From the NCBI GenBank assembly GCA_965202895.1, contig OZ241901.1, positions 2,356,001 to 2,420,000 on the forward strand: a DNA stretch of 64,000 nt, in the 5' to 3' direction. This stretch comes from JAJDXW01 sp965202895 (lineage in GTDB: Bacteria > Pseudomonadota > Gammaproteobacteria > HK1). The notes beneath the pieces were generated by a model. That model was not told the origin of the DNA and searched no databases. It worked only from the letters and a program-made list of their open reading frames with translations. Position numbers and translations under genes: made by a program. Shown here one piece after another: positions 34,078 to 43,109 of this stretch (the stretch's first letter is position 1; the number at the start of each line of letters is the position of its first letter).

Positions 34078-36741
34078 TCAATCGAATCCGTATTTTGCCC
34101 GACGTTGTGTGAAAGCCTCCCGTCCCCCCTCGAGGATGTCGGCGCCGTGATCCCGGATCTTCCGGACGTCGATCGATCCCTGCATGTCTGACGGCATTTC
34201 CGCCCGATCTCCGGCGGCGGTACATACACCGATCCACTCCGCATCCCCGAACACCGGGATGTTGGCGTTATGAGTCGCGAACAGGAATTGACGCTCGGTC
34301 TTCTCGGATCGAAGCTCCTTGACGATGCGCTCCGCGATGAATGCGTTGTCAAGGTTGTCTTCCGGTTGATCCATGATCAGGGGATCGGGATTGTTCAGCA
34401 GCAACAGATGCAGGATTGCCGTGCATTGCTGTCCGAGGGACAAATCTCCCAAGTCCCTGAAGCGATCGCCGCCGGAATGGGAGATGTTGAGCTCGATACT
34501 GATACGATCCTCCATGTCGATCGCTTCCAGCGCATGGAGCCGAGCGGTGTCCAGACCAGCCAGCGTTTCCGCGAACCCCTCGGTCAGACCCCACCCCTTG
34601 TTCAGCAACTCGTCCTTTCCCTTGCGAATGGCGGAAACCAGGCCCATGATTGTAAGCGCCCGTGCATCTTCGATCCATTTCGTCCTTTCCGGGCCGACCT
34701 TGGGCAAGCCTTGCAGGAATTCCCTCAATGGTCGCCGTAGTCCATCGGGAACGACGGCAATGCGCAACTTGCCGCTCAATCGCTCGTTGACCCGCCTGAC
34801 CGCACTCTGCTTGGCGGCCGTGCGGGCGCTCCGGAGGTTCGATATATCACCCAGCAGGTTCCGGCGCTCCTGTTCCAGTTGCTCTACGAGAGCATCCACC
34901 GTACCGAGTTCCGACTGTACGGGTCTTATCCGTTCGATTTCCCGCAACAGCCCTTGATAAGCTACGCCGACCTCCCGGCCGCTCCTTCCCGCCATCGCAG
35001 GCAATGCGGCGAAATCCTTCTCGATGTCCATTTCGGACTCCGCCATGACCTGCCTCAGCTTCTCCTCCTGCGGTACAAGCGCTCTCCCGGCTTCATCCAC
35101 CGCCGTACCGATTTCATCCAGCTTCCGCTGCACGGTTTCGATCAGCGTCTCCAGGATGTTCCGTCCTTCCAGAAACGGATCGGCATGCGGCAGATCCTCC
35201 AGCGCCTTGTCGCTCAGAAAAGTCAGATCGGGCAACTCCTCCTCGAAATAAAGCCTGGCGCCATGGATCCGATCGATTTCCTGTCGCATACGCGGCTCCA
35301 GTTGCCGTTCCCGCTCCAGCAACGGCACCAGATTCAGTTTTTCCTCCAGGCCCTGTTCCCTGTACTGCCTGACTCTCTCCCGGAGCTTCGGAAGCTCCGC
35401 GATCCGTACCTCGATCTCGTCCTTCTTCTCCTTCGCCTTCTCCAGCCGATCGCCGTTCTCTTTCAACTTGCGGTACGCCGAATCCAGACGGGTCCGTTGC
35501 CCTGCATTATCGGGCAGGAAACGATCCAGAACCCGCGTCAGCGCACCCGGCCTCCGCACCAGCTCGTAGATTTCGTTTTGTCCGTAGAATTCCGCTTCCG
35601 GGAGCAAGTCCGACCCCGGATGCAGGGTCGATTCATTCCCATTTCCATCGATCACCCGAGGAGGCTCTCCGTAGCGTCGGATGACCTGGTAGTGTTTCAT
35701 GTTGTTGGCCGCCGAACACAGATCGACGATCACCCGACCGCCGGCCTTGCCGAGATTTTCCGAGACGATTTGGTCTCCCTGTTTTTCCGCGTCTCTCGCC
35801 TTGTGCGGCAGGTCGAGTGCGTATCTCAGGCACTCCAGCAAGGTGGACTTCCCGGCGCCTCGTCCCCCGATCACCGCATTCAGGTGGCCGGAGAGGTTGG
35901 CCGTGAGTCCATCGAGGTATCCGCCCTCGATCCGCACTCTGTCGATACGGCTGTAGAATCGCTCCTGCATCTGGCTTGCCTGTCGTATCCTTGATTCCGG
36001 GTCCTTGAACGCCAACAGGAAGGAGGCAAAGCAAGGGCGGGTCATCTTGATGAACGTCGATGACTTGGGATCGGCCAATTGTTCGGGCGTGGCGACGTCC
36101 TTGGCGTTGATGACGATGATCGGCTTTTCGCGCCGATAGTCGGAATTTTTGTTCAGGACGATGGATCCGTACTTTTCGTCGAGGTCTTCAATCGAACCGG
36201 GAATCTGTCCAACTCGTACCAGATCATGTTTTTTCCAGACGTGAACCAGACCGCCTCCATCCCGTTGGAGCCGAAGGAGACCGCTTCTGCCGGTCATATG
36301 GGCCGCATACCAGAATCCACCCTGTTCCTGCACAATCTCCGCGATTGCCAGGCAACCGAGTCCGGAAGGCGCCACCCGCTCCTCCGGATCCATCAGAGCG
36401 AGCCTGCCGAGCACACGCTGGAGTTTTTCGATCGTCGTATCTTCGGCAAAGAGGCAGACCATGTGGATCTTTTCGGTGGAGGCGATCTCGAACCCCGGGA
36501 ACACGACGATACCATCCCGAGACAACGCGTTCCGTATTCGATCCACCTCCTGAACGCTGCCGTGATCGGCCAGGCCCACGACCTTGATGTCTTGCTGCCG
36601 GCATACCTTCCGCAATTCCTCGACATAGGCTTCGGCGCTCAGCTCGTGCTCTTGCCCTCGATAGCGCCTGCCGTAGCTGGGCGGATTGACCTGCAAGGCG
36701 CATTTCCAGAACCGTGCATGGAAATAATGTTGGTCGGTCAT
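34078..36741 (-). CDS. TrlF-like PHP/SMC-type ATPase
   Basis: An 887-residue protein fitting the TrlF family (PHP-type hydrolase joined to an SMC/RecN-like ATPase). The PHP part is at the N-terminus: VVGLADHGSVQEVDRI (about 55-70) and VVFPGFEIASTEKIHMVCLFA. Walker A is IGGRGAGKSTLLECLRYAL near residue 290. A coiled-coil stretch follows (KENGDRLEKAKEKKDEIE onward), then the second half of the head with LSLGQQCTAILHLLLL and Walker B DPLIMDQPEDNLDN near 790; FLFATHNANIPV is the H-loop. Such proteins are thought to process nucleic acid ends. GTGGAGG precedes the start. The gene leads the AlbA_2 protein gene. Confidence 0.85.
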   Translation of the reverse strand: MTDQHYFHARFWKCALQVNPPSYGRRYRGQEHELSAEAYVEELRKVCRQQDIKVVGLADHGSVQEVDRIRNALSRDGIVVFPGFEIASTEKIHMVCLFAEDTTIEKLQRVLGRLALMDPEERVAPSGLGCLAIAEIVQEQGGFWYAAHMTGRSGLLRLQRDGGGLVHVWKKHDLVRVGQIPGSIEDLDEKYGSIVLNKNSDYRREKPIIVINAKDVATPEQLADPKSSTFIKMTRPCFASFLLAFKDPESRIRQASQMQERFYSRIDRVRIEGGYLDGLTANLSGHLNAVIGGRGAGKSTLLECLRYALDLPHKARDAEKQGDQIVSENLGKAGGRVIVDLCSAANNMKHYQVIRRYGEPPRVIDGNGNESTLHPGSDLLPEAEFYGQNEIYELVRRPGALTRVLDRFLPDNAGQRTRLDSAYRKLKENGDRLEKAKEKKDEIEVRIAELPKLRERVRQYREQGLEEKLNLVPLLERERQLEPRMRQEIDRIHGARLYFEEELPDLTFLSDKALEDLPHADPFLEGRNILETLIETVQRKLDEIGTAVDEAGRALVPQEEKLRQVMAESEMDIEKDFAALPAMAGRSGREVGVAYQGLLREIERIRPVQSELGTVDALVEQLEQERRNLLGDISNLRSARTAAKQSAVRRVNERLSGKLRIAVVPDGLRRPLREFLQGLPKVGPERTKWIEDARALTIMGLVSAIRKGKDELLNKGWGLTEGFAETLAGLDTARLHALEAIDMEDRISIELNISHSGGDRFRDLGDLSLGQQCTAILHLLLLNNPDPLIMDQPEDNLDNAFIAERIVKELRSEKTERQFLFATHNANIPVFGDAEWIGVCTAAGDRAEMPSDMQGSIDVRKIRDHGADILEGGREAFTQRRAKYGFD

Positions 36742-37076
36742 TGTCTGGCCTCCACCCGCCTGCGGACTTCCCTCTTCCCGCATTGGACAAGTGTACATCG
36801 TTCACCCGCTCTCCCGTGAAGTCCCCTTCACGCCGGAACCGGGGGGCCGTCCCGCTCGCGGAACGGCTCCTTGTGCCGATGGGCGCTCGGCGTGGCGCGG
36901 AGGAGGCCGACGTCGTCCGGCCCCGGCAGTCCGCCCCGTTGAACGACGTCCCGGGATTGGGCAGGATTCGGGGGCGAGGTCACGTTCATGCCCATGCCCG
37001 TTCGCAGGATCGACGAGACGCGGGGCGCCCGGTTTGCGGGAGGGGGCCGTTTCGGGCAGAGGCCGGGCCGCGAGCC
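36742..37076. other. 335 bp upstream region shared by the TrlF-like operon and the acyl-CoA ligase
   Basis: No gene is convincing. The left 80 bases include TTGGACAAGTGTACATCG, where the GTACA palindrome may belong to the leftward promoter. From about 36840 the sequence is GC-rich, with CGGAACCGGGGGGCCGT, and marks a return to native-looking DNA. The open frame in front of the ligase reads low-complexity sequence. Confidence 0.4.
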
Positions 37077-38810
37077 GTGAGCGCCCCTGGCCACGCGGAG
37101 CGCGCACGGCGCTACCGCGAGCGCGGCTGGTGGCCGGGCGTGCCGCTCGCGGAGCGCTTCCGCCGCTTCGTTCGGGAGCGGCCGGACGCGCCCGCCGTCC
37201 TCGACGACCGGGGGCGGCGTCTCAGCCGCGCCCAGCTCTGGCGGGAAGCCGGGCGGCTCGGCGCGGAGCTCGCCCGGCATGGGGTCGGACCGGGGGACGT
37301 CGTCCTCCTCTTCATGCCGAATCGGGTCGAGTCCCTGGTGGCGATGCTCGCCGCGCTCCGACACGGCGCGGTTCCCGCCAACCTGCCGATCCGCACGGAC
37401 GAGGACGCCCTTCGCCACGCGGCGGCGCTCTGCGAAGCCCGCGCGCTCATCACCGTCGAACGGCACGGCCGGACCGAGACCGGGGCGCTCTCCCTCGCCG
37501 CCGCGGCGGGCTGTCCCGCCCCGCCCGCGGTGGCGGTCGTCGCCGAGGACGGGACCCGGCGCTGGCCGATACCGGGCTCGGGAGCGGGGGCGGAAAGCCA
37601 CGGCAGCCACCGGAGCCGCGGCCGCGGCCCGGATCGAGGCTCGGATCGAGATCCGGAGCGAGACCGGGGCCGGGACCCCGCCCGCGCCCGTCCCCCCGAA
37701 GCACTCGACCACCTCATGTTCACCTCCAGCACCACCGGCCCCGCGAAGGCGGTGATGCACACCGGCGACACCCTCGCCGCCCTCAACGTGACGTTCGCGG
37801 AGCGGTTCGGGCTCGGGGACGACACGCCGATCTTCATGCCGTCGCCGCTCGGGCACAGCGTCGGGGTGATCCACGGCGCCCGCCTCGCGCTCCACACCGG
37901 CGCCCCGCTCGTCCTCCAGGACCAGTGGGACCCCGCCCGCGCCCTCGACACGGTCGCCGCCCGCGGCTGCCGCTTCACGGCCGCCGCGACCCCCTTCCTG
38001 AGGGACCTGGTGGACTCGCCCTGGCCGACCCGGGGCGCCCATCACCCCGCGGCCGCCCGCCGTGCGCCGAAGCTCGCGCCGCTCGCCTGGTTCCTCTGCG
38101 GCGGCGCCCAGGTCCCGCCGTCGCTCATGGAGCAGGCGGAGGCGGAGTTCCCGAACACCCGGACCACCGTGCTCTGGGGCATGACCGAGGGCGGGCTCAC
38201 GACCTGCACGGCCGCGAGCCCCCCCGAGAAGGTGCGGAACACCGCCGGGGTCGGGCTCCCCGGGCTCGAGCTCCGCACCCTCGACGAGCACGGCGAGCCG
38301 GCAGCCCCGGGCGCCGAGGGCGAGCTCGCGATGCGGGGGCCGGGGGTGTTCGTCGGCTACTACGCCCAGGAGTCCCTCTACGAATCGCTGCTGACCCCGG
38401 ACGGGTTCTTCCGCACCGGCGACCTCGCCCGCATCGACGGCGACGGGTACGTCAGGATCACCGGCCGGGCGAAGGACCTCATCATCCGGGGCGGGGTGAA
38501 CCTCTCCCCGGTCCCCCTGGAGGACGCCCTCGCCGCCTTCCCCGGCGTGCGTGCGGTGGCGGTGGTGGGCTATCCGGACGAACGCCTCGGCGAACGGATC
38601 TGCGCGGTGTTGCAGACGAAGGGAGCCGCATCGGCGGAGCTCGGGGCGCTCGCCTCGTTCCTGCGCGAGCGGGGGCTTCCGAAACACCTCTGGCCGGAGA
38701 TCGTCCGGACCGTGGACGATTTCCCGCGGACCGCGGCCGGAAAGATCCGGAAGCTCATCCTCCGGGACCGGATCGTCGCGGCCGACCGGGCCGGCGGCCG
38801 CCCACAGTGA
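37077..38810 (+). CDS. AMP-dependent acyl-CoA synthetase/ligase
   Basis: A 577-residue adenylate-forming enzyme of the ANL superfamily that joins a carboxylic acid to CoA through an acyl-AMP. The phosphate loop is MFTSSTTGPAKAVMHT, followed by VLWGMTEGG (A5), GYYAQESLYESLLTPDGFFRTGDLARIDGDGY (A7) split here by position, GRAKDLIIRGG (A8) and PRTAAGKIRKLIL with the catalytic Lys (A10). Just before the phosphate loop lies about 45 residues of Gly/Arg/Asp/Ser-rich low-complexity sequence (37576-37710) not found in normal family members. The GTG at 37077 is the only plausible start before the first conserved block. The hydrolase, oxidoreductase and transporter downstream suggest uptake and degradation of an unusual acid. 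Confidence 0.85.
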   Translation: MSAPGHAERARRYRERGWWPGVPLAERFRRFVRERPDAPAVLDDRGRRLSRAQLWREAGRLGAELARHGVGPGDVVLLFMPNRVESLVAMLAALRHGAVPANLPIRTDEDALRHAAALCEARALITVERHGRTETGALSLAAAAGCPAPPAVAVVAEDGTRRWPIPGSGAGAESHGSHRSRGRGPDRGSDRDPERDRGRDPARARPPEALDHLMFTSSTTGPAKAVMHTGDTLAALNVTFAERFGLGDDTPIFMPSPLGHSVGVIHGARLALHTGAPLVLQDQWDPARALDTVAARGCRFTAAATPFLRDLVDSPWPTRGAHHPAAARRAPKLAPLAWFLCGGAQVPPSLMEQAEAEFPNTRTTVLWGMTEGGLTTCTAASPPEKVRNTAGVGLPGLELRTLDEHGEPAAPGAEGELAMRGPGVFVGYYAQESLYESLLTPDGFFRTGDLARIDGDGYVRITGRAKDLIIRGGVNLSPVPLEDALAAFPGVRAVAVVGYPDERLGERICAVLQTKGAASAELGALASFLRERGLPKHLWPEIVRTVDDFPRTAAGKIRKLILRDRIVAADRAGGRPQ

Positions 38811-38870
38811 ATCCACCCCGCACCGGAGACGTGGGCCGGATGCGCCCCGAATACGATCCCGGGTGAAGCG

Positions 38871-38931
38871 GGTTCGAGAATGCGGGTTCGACGACAGTGG
38901 ATTCGACGATTCCTGCGGTGCGGATCAGACT
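38871..38931 (+). repeat. short dispersed repeat, copy 2 (left part only)
   Basis: GGTTCGAGAATGCGGGTTCG then GATTCGACGATTCCTGCGG and TGCGGATCAGAC matches the left half of the repeat at 6950-7036 and parts of that at 55551-55626. The right half (the GGCCCCCGG blocks) is missing. Non-coding. Confidence 0.5.
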
Positions 38932-39009
38932 TGGCCGCCTTCCGTCATTCCCGCTACCCGCACCACTTCCACGAGCACGTGCTCTCCCGGGCACGAGCTT
39001 CACGGGAAC

Positions 39010-39148
39010 GAGCCCCCGGCGCTGTTCGTAACCTATTGATATAGTGGGTGTAGAGAGGGGGGGCGAGATATCCTTTACCCCCACGCGGACGGCGTTCTTC
39101 CGTGGTTTGGAGTCGGTTCGAGGGGCACTTCGGCGGATTTCACCCCAC
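39010..39148 (-). repeat. 137 bp dispersed repeat, copy 2
   Basis: On the reverse strand this stretch matches 700-836 across nearly its whole length; the reverse complement reads GTGGGGTGAAATCCGC, then ACGGAAGAACGCCGT, GGGGTAAAGGATATCTCG, ACTATATCAATAGG and TTACGAACAGCGCC. It lies 22 bp from the lone TTCACGCTG-family core at 39170. Confidence 0.75.
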
Positions 39149-39169
39149 GGAGCCACGTGCGCGGGCACG

Positions 39170-39262
39170 GCGTCCCGGGAACGCTCGTGTCCCGCCCGCA
39201 AATGGGACGGTGAGGCCGCCGCCGATCGATGCGGGCGGGACTCCCGCGTTCCCAGGACGCGG
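39170..39262. repeat. lone core of the TTCACGCTG-element family, copy D
   Basis: This has the folded core of copies A, B and E (GTGTCCCGCCCGCAAATGG on one arm, GATCGATGCGGGCGGGACTCC on the other in part) flanked by GGGAACG and CGTTCCCAGG, but no TTCACGCTG ends. It may be a truncated element, or the core may move independently of the ends. Confidence 0.6.
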
Positions 39263-39585
39263 TGCCCAAGAGCGTTCGCGAGAGGCGTGCCCGGCGAAAA
39301 CCCCACCGCGCACATGCCTCGGAACGAGGGGCTTTCGCGGCGCCTGCCTCCGAGCCTGATTGGGGGAATGACGGATCCTCGATTCATGCAACAATCGGGT
39401 CGAGTCGCCCCGGGCGGTCGCGAAGGGGAGGCGGGAGAGAGGGGCCGGCCGGGAACGGGTCCGGGCGCGGGTACGGGTGCGGATGCCGGGGCGGGAACGG
39501 GTGCGGACCCCGGAGCCGGGTCGAGGACGAGGGTGGATGCGGTAACCGGATCGGTCACCGGCATGGGACACGGGAGGGTGCGGCG

Positions 39586-40413
39586 GTGAGGGTCCGGCTC
39601 GGCGACGTCGAGGTCGGCTATACGGAGCGGGGCCGCGGCCCGCCCGTCGTCATGGTGCACGGCCTCGCCGAGGACCGGCGGAGCTGGGCGGTCGCGCAGG
39701 AGCGGCTGTCCGACTACCGGACCCTCGCATACGATCTTCGCGGACACGGCGAGACGGGGTTCGGAGACGGGAACGGCGCCCTGGACCAGCTCGCGGGCGA
39801 CCTCGCCCGTTTCCTCGAGGCCCTGACCGGGCCCGCCGCCTGCATGGGCTACTCGCTCGGCGGCGCCGTCGTCCTCGCGCTCGCGGCAGCCCGCCCCGAC
39901 CTCGTGACCCGCGCGGTGGTCTGCGGCACGTCGTCCGTGGTGGGGCGCGCCGCGGCCGGCTTCTTCGAGGAGCGCATCGCACTCCTTCGCTCGGACCGGG
40001 CGGCCTTCGAAGCAGCCCTCCGGGAGGACACCGCCGCCCAGATCGTCACCCCGGACGCGGACCTCGACGCGGTCACCCGCCGCCGGGTGGAGGCGGTGGG
40101 GGACGGCCGCGGGTACGTCAACGCGGCCCGCGCGATGCAGGGCCTCCGCGACGCCCCGCTCACCGGGGCGCTCGCACGGATCCGGTGCCCCGTGGACGTG
40201 ATCGGGGGAGACGGCGACCGGTTCTGTCCGCGCAAGGCGGCCGACCTCATCCTCGCCGAGCTCGCGGACGGCGCCTACCGCGAGCTCGCGAACTGCGGCC
40301 ACCTGATGGCGGTGGACCAGCCGGAGGCGTACCCTGTGGCCCTCCGCGCCGCCCTGGAACGGCCGGGACGAGGACGAGGCAGGGGGAGGGGGAAGGAGCA
40401 ATCCCGGAGATGA
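39586..40413 (+). CDS. alpha/beta hydrolase
   Basis: A 275-residue alpha/beta hydrolase. VVMVHGLAEDRRSW holds the oxyanion-hole His-Gly, CMGYSLGGAVVLAL the nucleophile elbow with its Ser, PVDVIGGDGDRFCP the acid region, and ANCGHLMAVDQPEAY the catalytic His. The start GTG at 39586 has GGGAGG about ten bases upstream. The last 15 residues are Gly/Arg repeats (GRGRGRGRGK), encoded by a G-rich tract. Its place between the acyl-CoA ligase and an LLM oxidoreductase suggests hydrolysis of an ester or lactone in the same pathway. Confidence 0.83.
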   Translation: MRVRLGDVEVGYTERGRGPPVVMVHGLAEDRRSWAVAQERLSDYRTLAYDLRGHGETGFGDGNGALDQLAGDLARFLEALTGPAACMGYSLGGAVVLALAAARPDLVTRAVVCGTSSVVGRAAAGFFEERIALLRSDRAAFEAALREDTAAQIVTPDADLDAVTRRRVEAVGDGRGYVNAARAMQGLRDAPLTGALARIRCPVDVIGGDGDRFCPRKAADLILAELADGAYRELANCGHLMAVDQPEAYPVALRAALERPGRGRGRGRGKEQSRR

Positions 40414-40512
40414 CGGGGTATCGCCGGAGATGTGGGAAATGGGATCCTGCCGGGCCGGGGCCATGCCGGACGGGGACCGTCCCGTGAATGGGAGAACGCC
40501 GGGAACGAGCCG

Positions 40513-41568
40513 ATGGTGACCCGGTTCGGGATCTCGCGGGGGGTGAGCCCGCGCGAACCGCTCGCCGAGGTGGGAGACCTCGCCCGGTCCGTCGAGGACC
40601 ACGGCTTCGACGCGCTGTGGTTCATCGACCACCAGCTCGGGATGAAGGACGTCTACACCGCGATGACCCTCTCGGCGCTCGCGACCGGGCGCATCGAAAT
40701 CGGCGCCGGGGTCACCAACCTCACGACCCGCCATCCCACGGTGACCGCCAATGCGACCGCCGCCCTCGACGAGGTCTCGCGGGGCCGGGCGCTCCTCGGG
40801 CTCGGGGCGGGCTGGGTCGCGGTCCGCTCGATCGGCCGCGAGCCCGAGCGCCTCGGCGCGATCCGCCGCGGCATCGAGGACTTCCGGCGGCTCTTCGGCG
40901 GCGAGGACGCCGAGCTGCACGGGCCCGGGGGGGCGCAGGCGCGGGTGCGGCTCGCGACCGCGGCCCGGCGCGTGCCGATCTACCTCGCGGTCTCCCAGCC
41001 CGGGATGCTGCGCCTCGCCGGCGAGACCTGCGACGGGGCGATCGTGATGGGGGCCGCGGACCCCGGGTTCTGCCGCTGGCAGCTCGACTTCCTCTACGAA
41101 GGGCTGGAACGCGGCGGGCGCCGGCGAGAGGACCTCACCATCGACCTCTTCGTCACGATGAGCGTGGACGACGACGAGGCGCGGGCGGTGAGCGACGTTC
41201 GCGCCTGGGCCACGAGCCAGGCCGCGACCTTCCAGGTATGGAAGCGGATCCCCCCCGGCTGGGAGCGGTTCCGCCCCGAGTTCCTTCGCGCGCAGGGGAG
41301 CTACGAGTACGAGGACCACCTGTCGCTTCGCGCCGGCCACAAGGAGCTCGTCAGCCGGGAGTTCGTCCAGTCGGTCGCGATCGCGGGCGACCGCGCCTCG
41401 TCCGTCGAGCGGCTGCGCGAGGTGGCGGCCCTCGACTTCGATCGGATCACCTTCGCGCTCCTCTCCGGCGGGCGCCGCCGGAGGCTGGAGCAGCTCGCGA
41501 CGGAGGTGCTGCCGGCGCTTCGGGCGGAGCGGGAAGGAAGCCGGGCGGGCGGCGCGGCGGCGCGCTGA
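40513..41568 (+). CDS. LLM-class flavin/F420-dependent oxidoreductase
   Basis: A 351-residue luciferase-like TIM-barrel oxidoreductase, closer to the F420- or FMN-dependent reductase (MER/Fgd-like) branch than the enzyme at 5.3-6.5 kb. It shows RFGISRGVSPREP at the first strand, HGFDALWFIDHQLGMKDVY, RIEIGAGVTNLTTRHPT and RALLGLGAGWVAVRSIG, then PIYLAVSQPGMLRLAGETCDGAI. The ATG follows GGGAACGAGCCG. It lies 99 bases after the hydrolase and 166 before the Liv solute-binding protein, so it may belong to the same catabolic unit. Confidence 0.85.
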   Translation: MVTRFGISRGVSPREPLAEVGDLARSVEDHGFDALWFIDHQLGMKDVYTAMTLSALATGRIEIGAGVTNLTTRHPTVTANATAALDEVSRGRALLGLGAGWVAVRSIGREPERLGAIRRGIEDFRRLFGGEDAELHGPGGAQARVRLATAARRVPIYLAVSQPGMLRLAGETCDGAIVMGAADPGFCRWQLDFLYEGLERGGRRREDLTIDLFVTMSVDDDEARAVSDVRAWATSQAATFQVWKRIPPGWERFRPEFLRAQGSYEYEDHLSLRAGHKELVSREFVQSVAIAGDRASSVERLREVAALDFDRITFALLSGGRRRRLEQLATEVLPALRAEREGSRAGGAAAR

Positions 41569-41734
41569 CCCGGCCACGGCGAGGCGCGCCGACGGGGACC
41601 GCCGAGGTCCGGCCGCGGCGAGCGCGGGAAGGCCGGGCGGTTCGCGCCAGGGTTCGGACGGGCGCGGTGACCCGCCGGGGTCCATGCCGGGACCCGGAGG
41701 GCCGCATGGTACGAAATACAACCGGAGAACTGCC

Positions 41735-43000
41735 ATGAAGAAGCTGAAGTACGCGATCACCGGAGCCGCGGGGCGCACCCTCCCCGCCCTCTCCACCCTC
41801 CTTGCCGCCCCCGCCTTCGCCCTCGCCCTGGTCCTCGGGGCGGGGGCGGCGCCCCTCGCCGCCTCCGCCGCGGACCCGATCCGGATCGGCGACGTCAACA
41901 GCTACAAGCGGCTGCCCGCCCACACGATCCCCTACAGGATGGGGGTCGAGCTCGCGCTCGAAGAGATCAACGCGGCCGGCGGGGTGCTCGGCCGCCCGCT
42001 CGAGCTCGTGTCCCGCGACGACGCGGGCAAGCCCGGCGAGGCGGTGAAGATCGCCGAGGAGCTGGTGTCGAAGGAGCGGGTCGCGCTCATCTCGGGGACC
42101 CTGTTCTCCCACATCGGGCTCGCCCTCACCTCCTTCGCCGGCGAGAGGAAGGTGCTCTACCTCGCGGCGGAGCCCCTCGCCGACGCCCTCGTCTGGGCCA
42201 AGGGCAACCGCTACACCTTCCGGCTCCGGCCCTCCACGTACATGCAGGCGTCCATGCTCGCGAGCGAGGCGGCGAAGAACCCCGCGAAACGCTGGGCCAC
42301 CATCGCGCCCAACTACGCCTACGGGAAGGACGCGGTGGCCGCGTTCAGGAAGGTATTGACCCGGCTTCGCCCCGACGTCGAGTTCGTGGCCGAGCAGTGG
42401 CCGGGGCTGTTCAAGATCGATGCGGGCGCCGAGGTCCAGGCCCTGAGCGCGGCCTCCCCCGAGGCGATCTACAACGTGACCTTCGGGAGCGACCTCGCGA
42501 AGTTCGTGCGCGAGGGCAAGCTCCGCGGGCTCTTCGAGGGCCGGCTGGTGGTGGGCCTCCTCACCGGCGAGCCGGAATACCTCGACCCGCTCAAGGGCGA
42601 GGCGCCCGAAGGGTGGCTGGTCACCGGCTACCCCTGGTACGACATCGACACCCCCGAGCACGATGCGTTCCTCTCCGCCTACCGGGCGAAGCACGACGAC
42701 TACCCGCGCATCGGCTCCATCGTCGGGTACAACACCATGCTGACCGTCGCCGCCCTCATCGCCAGGGCCGGCAGCACCGACACCGAGGCGATGGTGGACG
42801 CGCTCGAGGGGCTCACCTTGGACGCCCCGACCGGACCCATCACGTTCCGCGAGCTCGACCACCAGTCCACGATGGGCGCCTACGTCGGCTGGACGAAGCT
42901 CGAGGACGGCCGCGGCAGGATGGTGGACTGGACCTACCAGGACGGCGCGGACCACTTCCCGCCCGACGACGAGGTGCGGGCGATGCGGCCGTCGAGCTGA
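41735..43000 (+). CDS. Liv-type ABC transporter substrate-binding protein
   Basis: A 421-residue periplasmic binding protein of the branched-chain amino acid (LivJ/LivK, Peripla_BP_6) class. The first 46 residues are a long signal region (LAAPAFALALVLGAGAAPLAASAADP), then PIRIGDVNSYKRLPAHTIPYRMGVELALEEINAAGGVLG and the domain-closing segments follow in the usual order. ATG at 41735 has GGAG eight bases upstream. It heads a set coding for a fused permease and two ATPases. Binding proteins of this class carry amino acids, amides, urea or aromatic acids; the neighbours fit an acid that is activated with CoA. Confidence 0.88.
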   Translation: MKKLKYAITGAAGRTLPALSTLLAAPAFALALVLGAGAAPLAASAADPIRIGDVNSYKRLPAHTIPYRMGVELALEEINAAGGVLGRPLELVSRDDAGKPGEAVKIAEELVSKERVALISGTLFSHIGLALTSFAGERKVLYLAAEPLADALVWAKGNRYTFRLRPSTYMQASMLASEAAKNPAKRWATIAPNYAYGKDAVAAFRKVLTRLRPDVEFVAEQWPGLFKIDAGAEVQALSAASPEAIYNVTFGSDLAKFVREGKLRGLFEGRLVVGLLTGEPEYLDPLKGEAPEGWLVTGYPWYDIDTPEHDAFLSAYRAKHDDYPRIGSIVGYNTMLTVAALIARAGSTDTEAMVDALEGLTLDAPTGPITFRELDHQSTMGAYVGWTKLEDGRGRMVDWTYQDGADHFPPDDEVRAMRPSS

Positions 43001-43109
43001 AGCATTGACCGGGGGGCGGAGCGGGCGGGCGGCGGGGGAAGAACCACGCGGCCGGGTTCGGGCACGTTCGGGCAAGGCGGTGAAGTGAGGCGCGCCGGCG
43101 GCCGGAGCC

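Larger units (their letters stand above)
38811..39585. other. 775 bp without a gene; three repeat types
   Basis: Between the ligase and the hydrolase no coding sequence is supported. In order the stretch holds: part of a short dispersed repeat (38871-38931), the inverted second copy of the 137 bp repeat (39010-39148), a lone core of the TTCACGCTG-element family (about 39170-39262), and a G-rich microsatellite-like tract based on GCGGGAACGGGT (39448-39545) just before the hydrolase start. Confidence 0.55.

Noticed and set aside
34078..36741. DNA polymerase III alpha subunit because of the PHP domain
   Set aside because: Beyond the PHP part it has an SMC-like ATPase, not polymerase motifs.
38755..41898. 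Very long open frame on the minus strand (over 1000 codons)
   Set aside because: It lies opposite the hydrolase, the oxidoreductase and the repeat region. Its sequence is Arg/Gly/Pro-rich without any domain, as expected for antisense frames in very GC-rich DNA.
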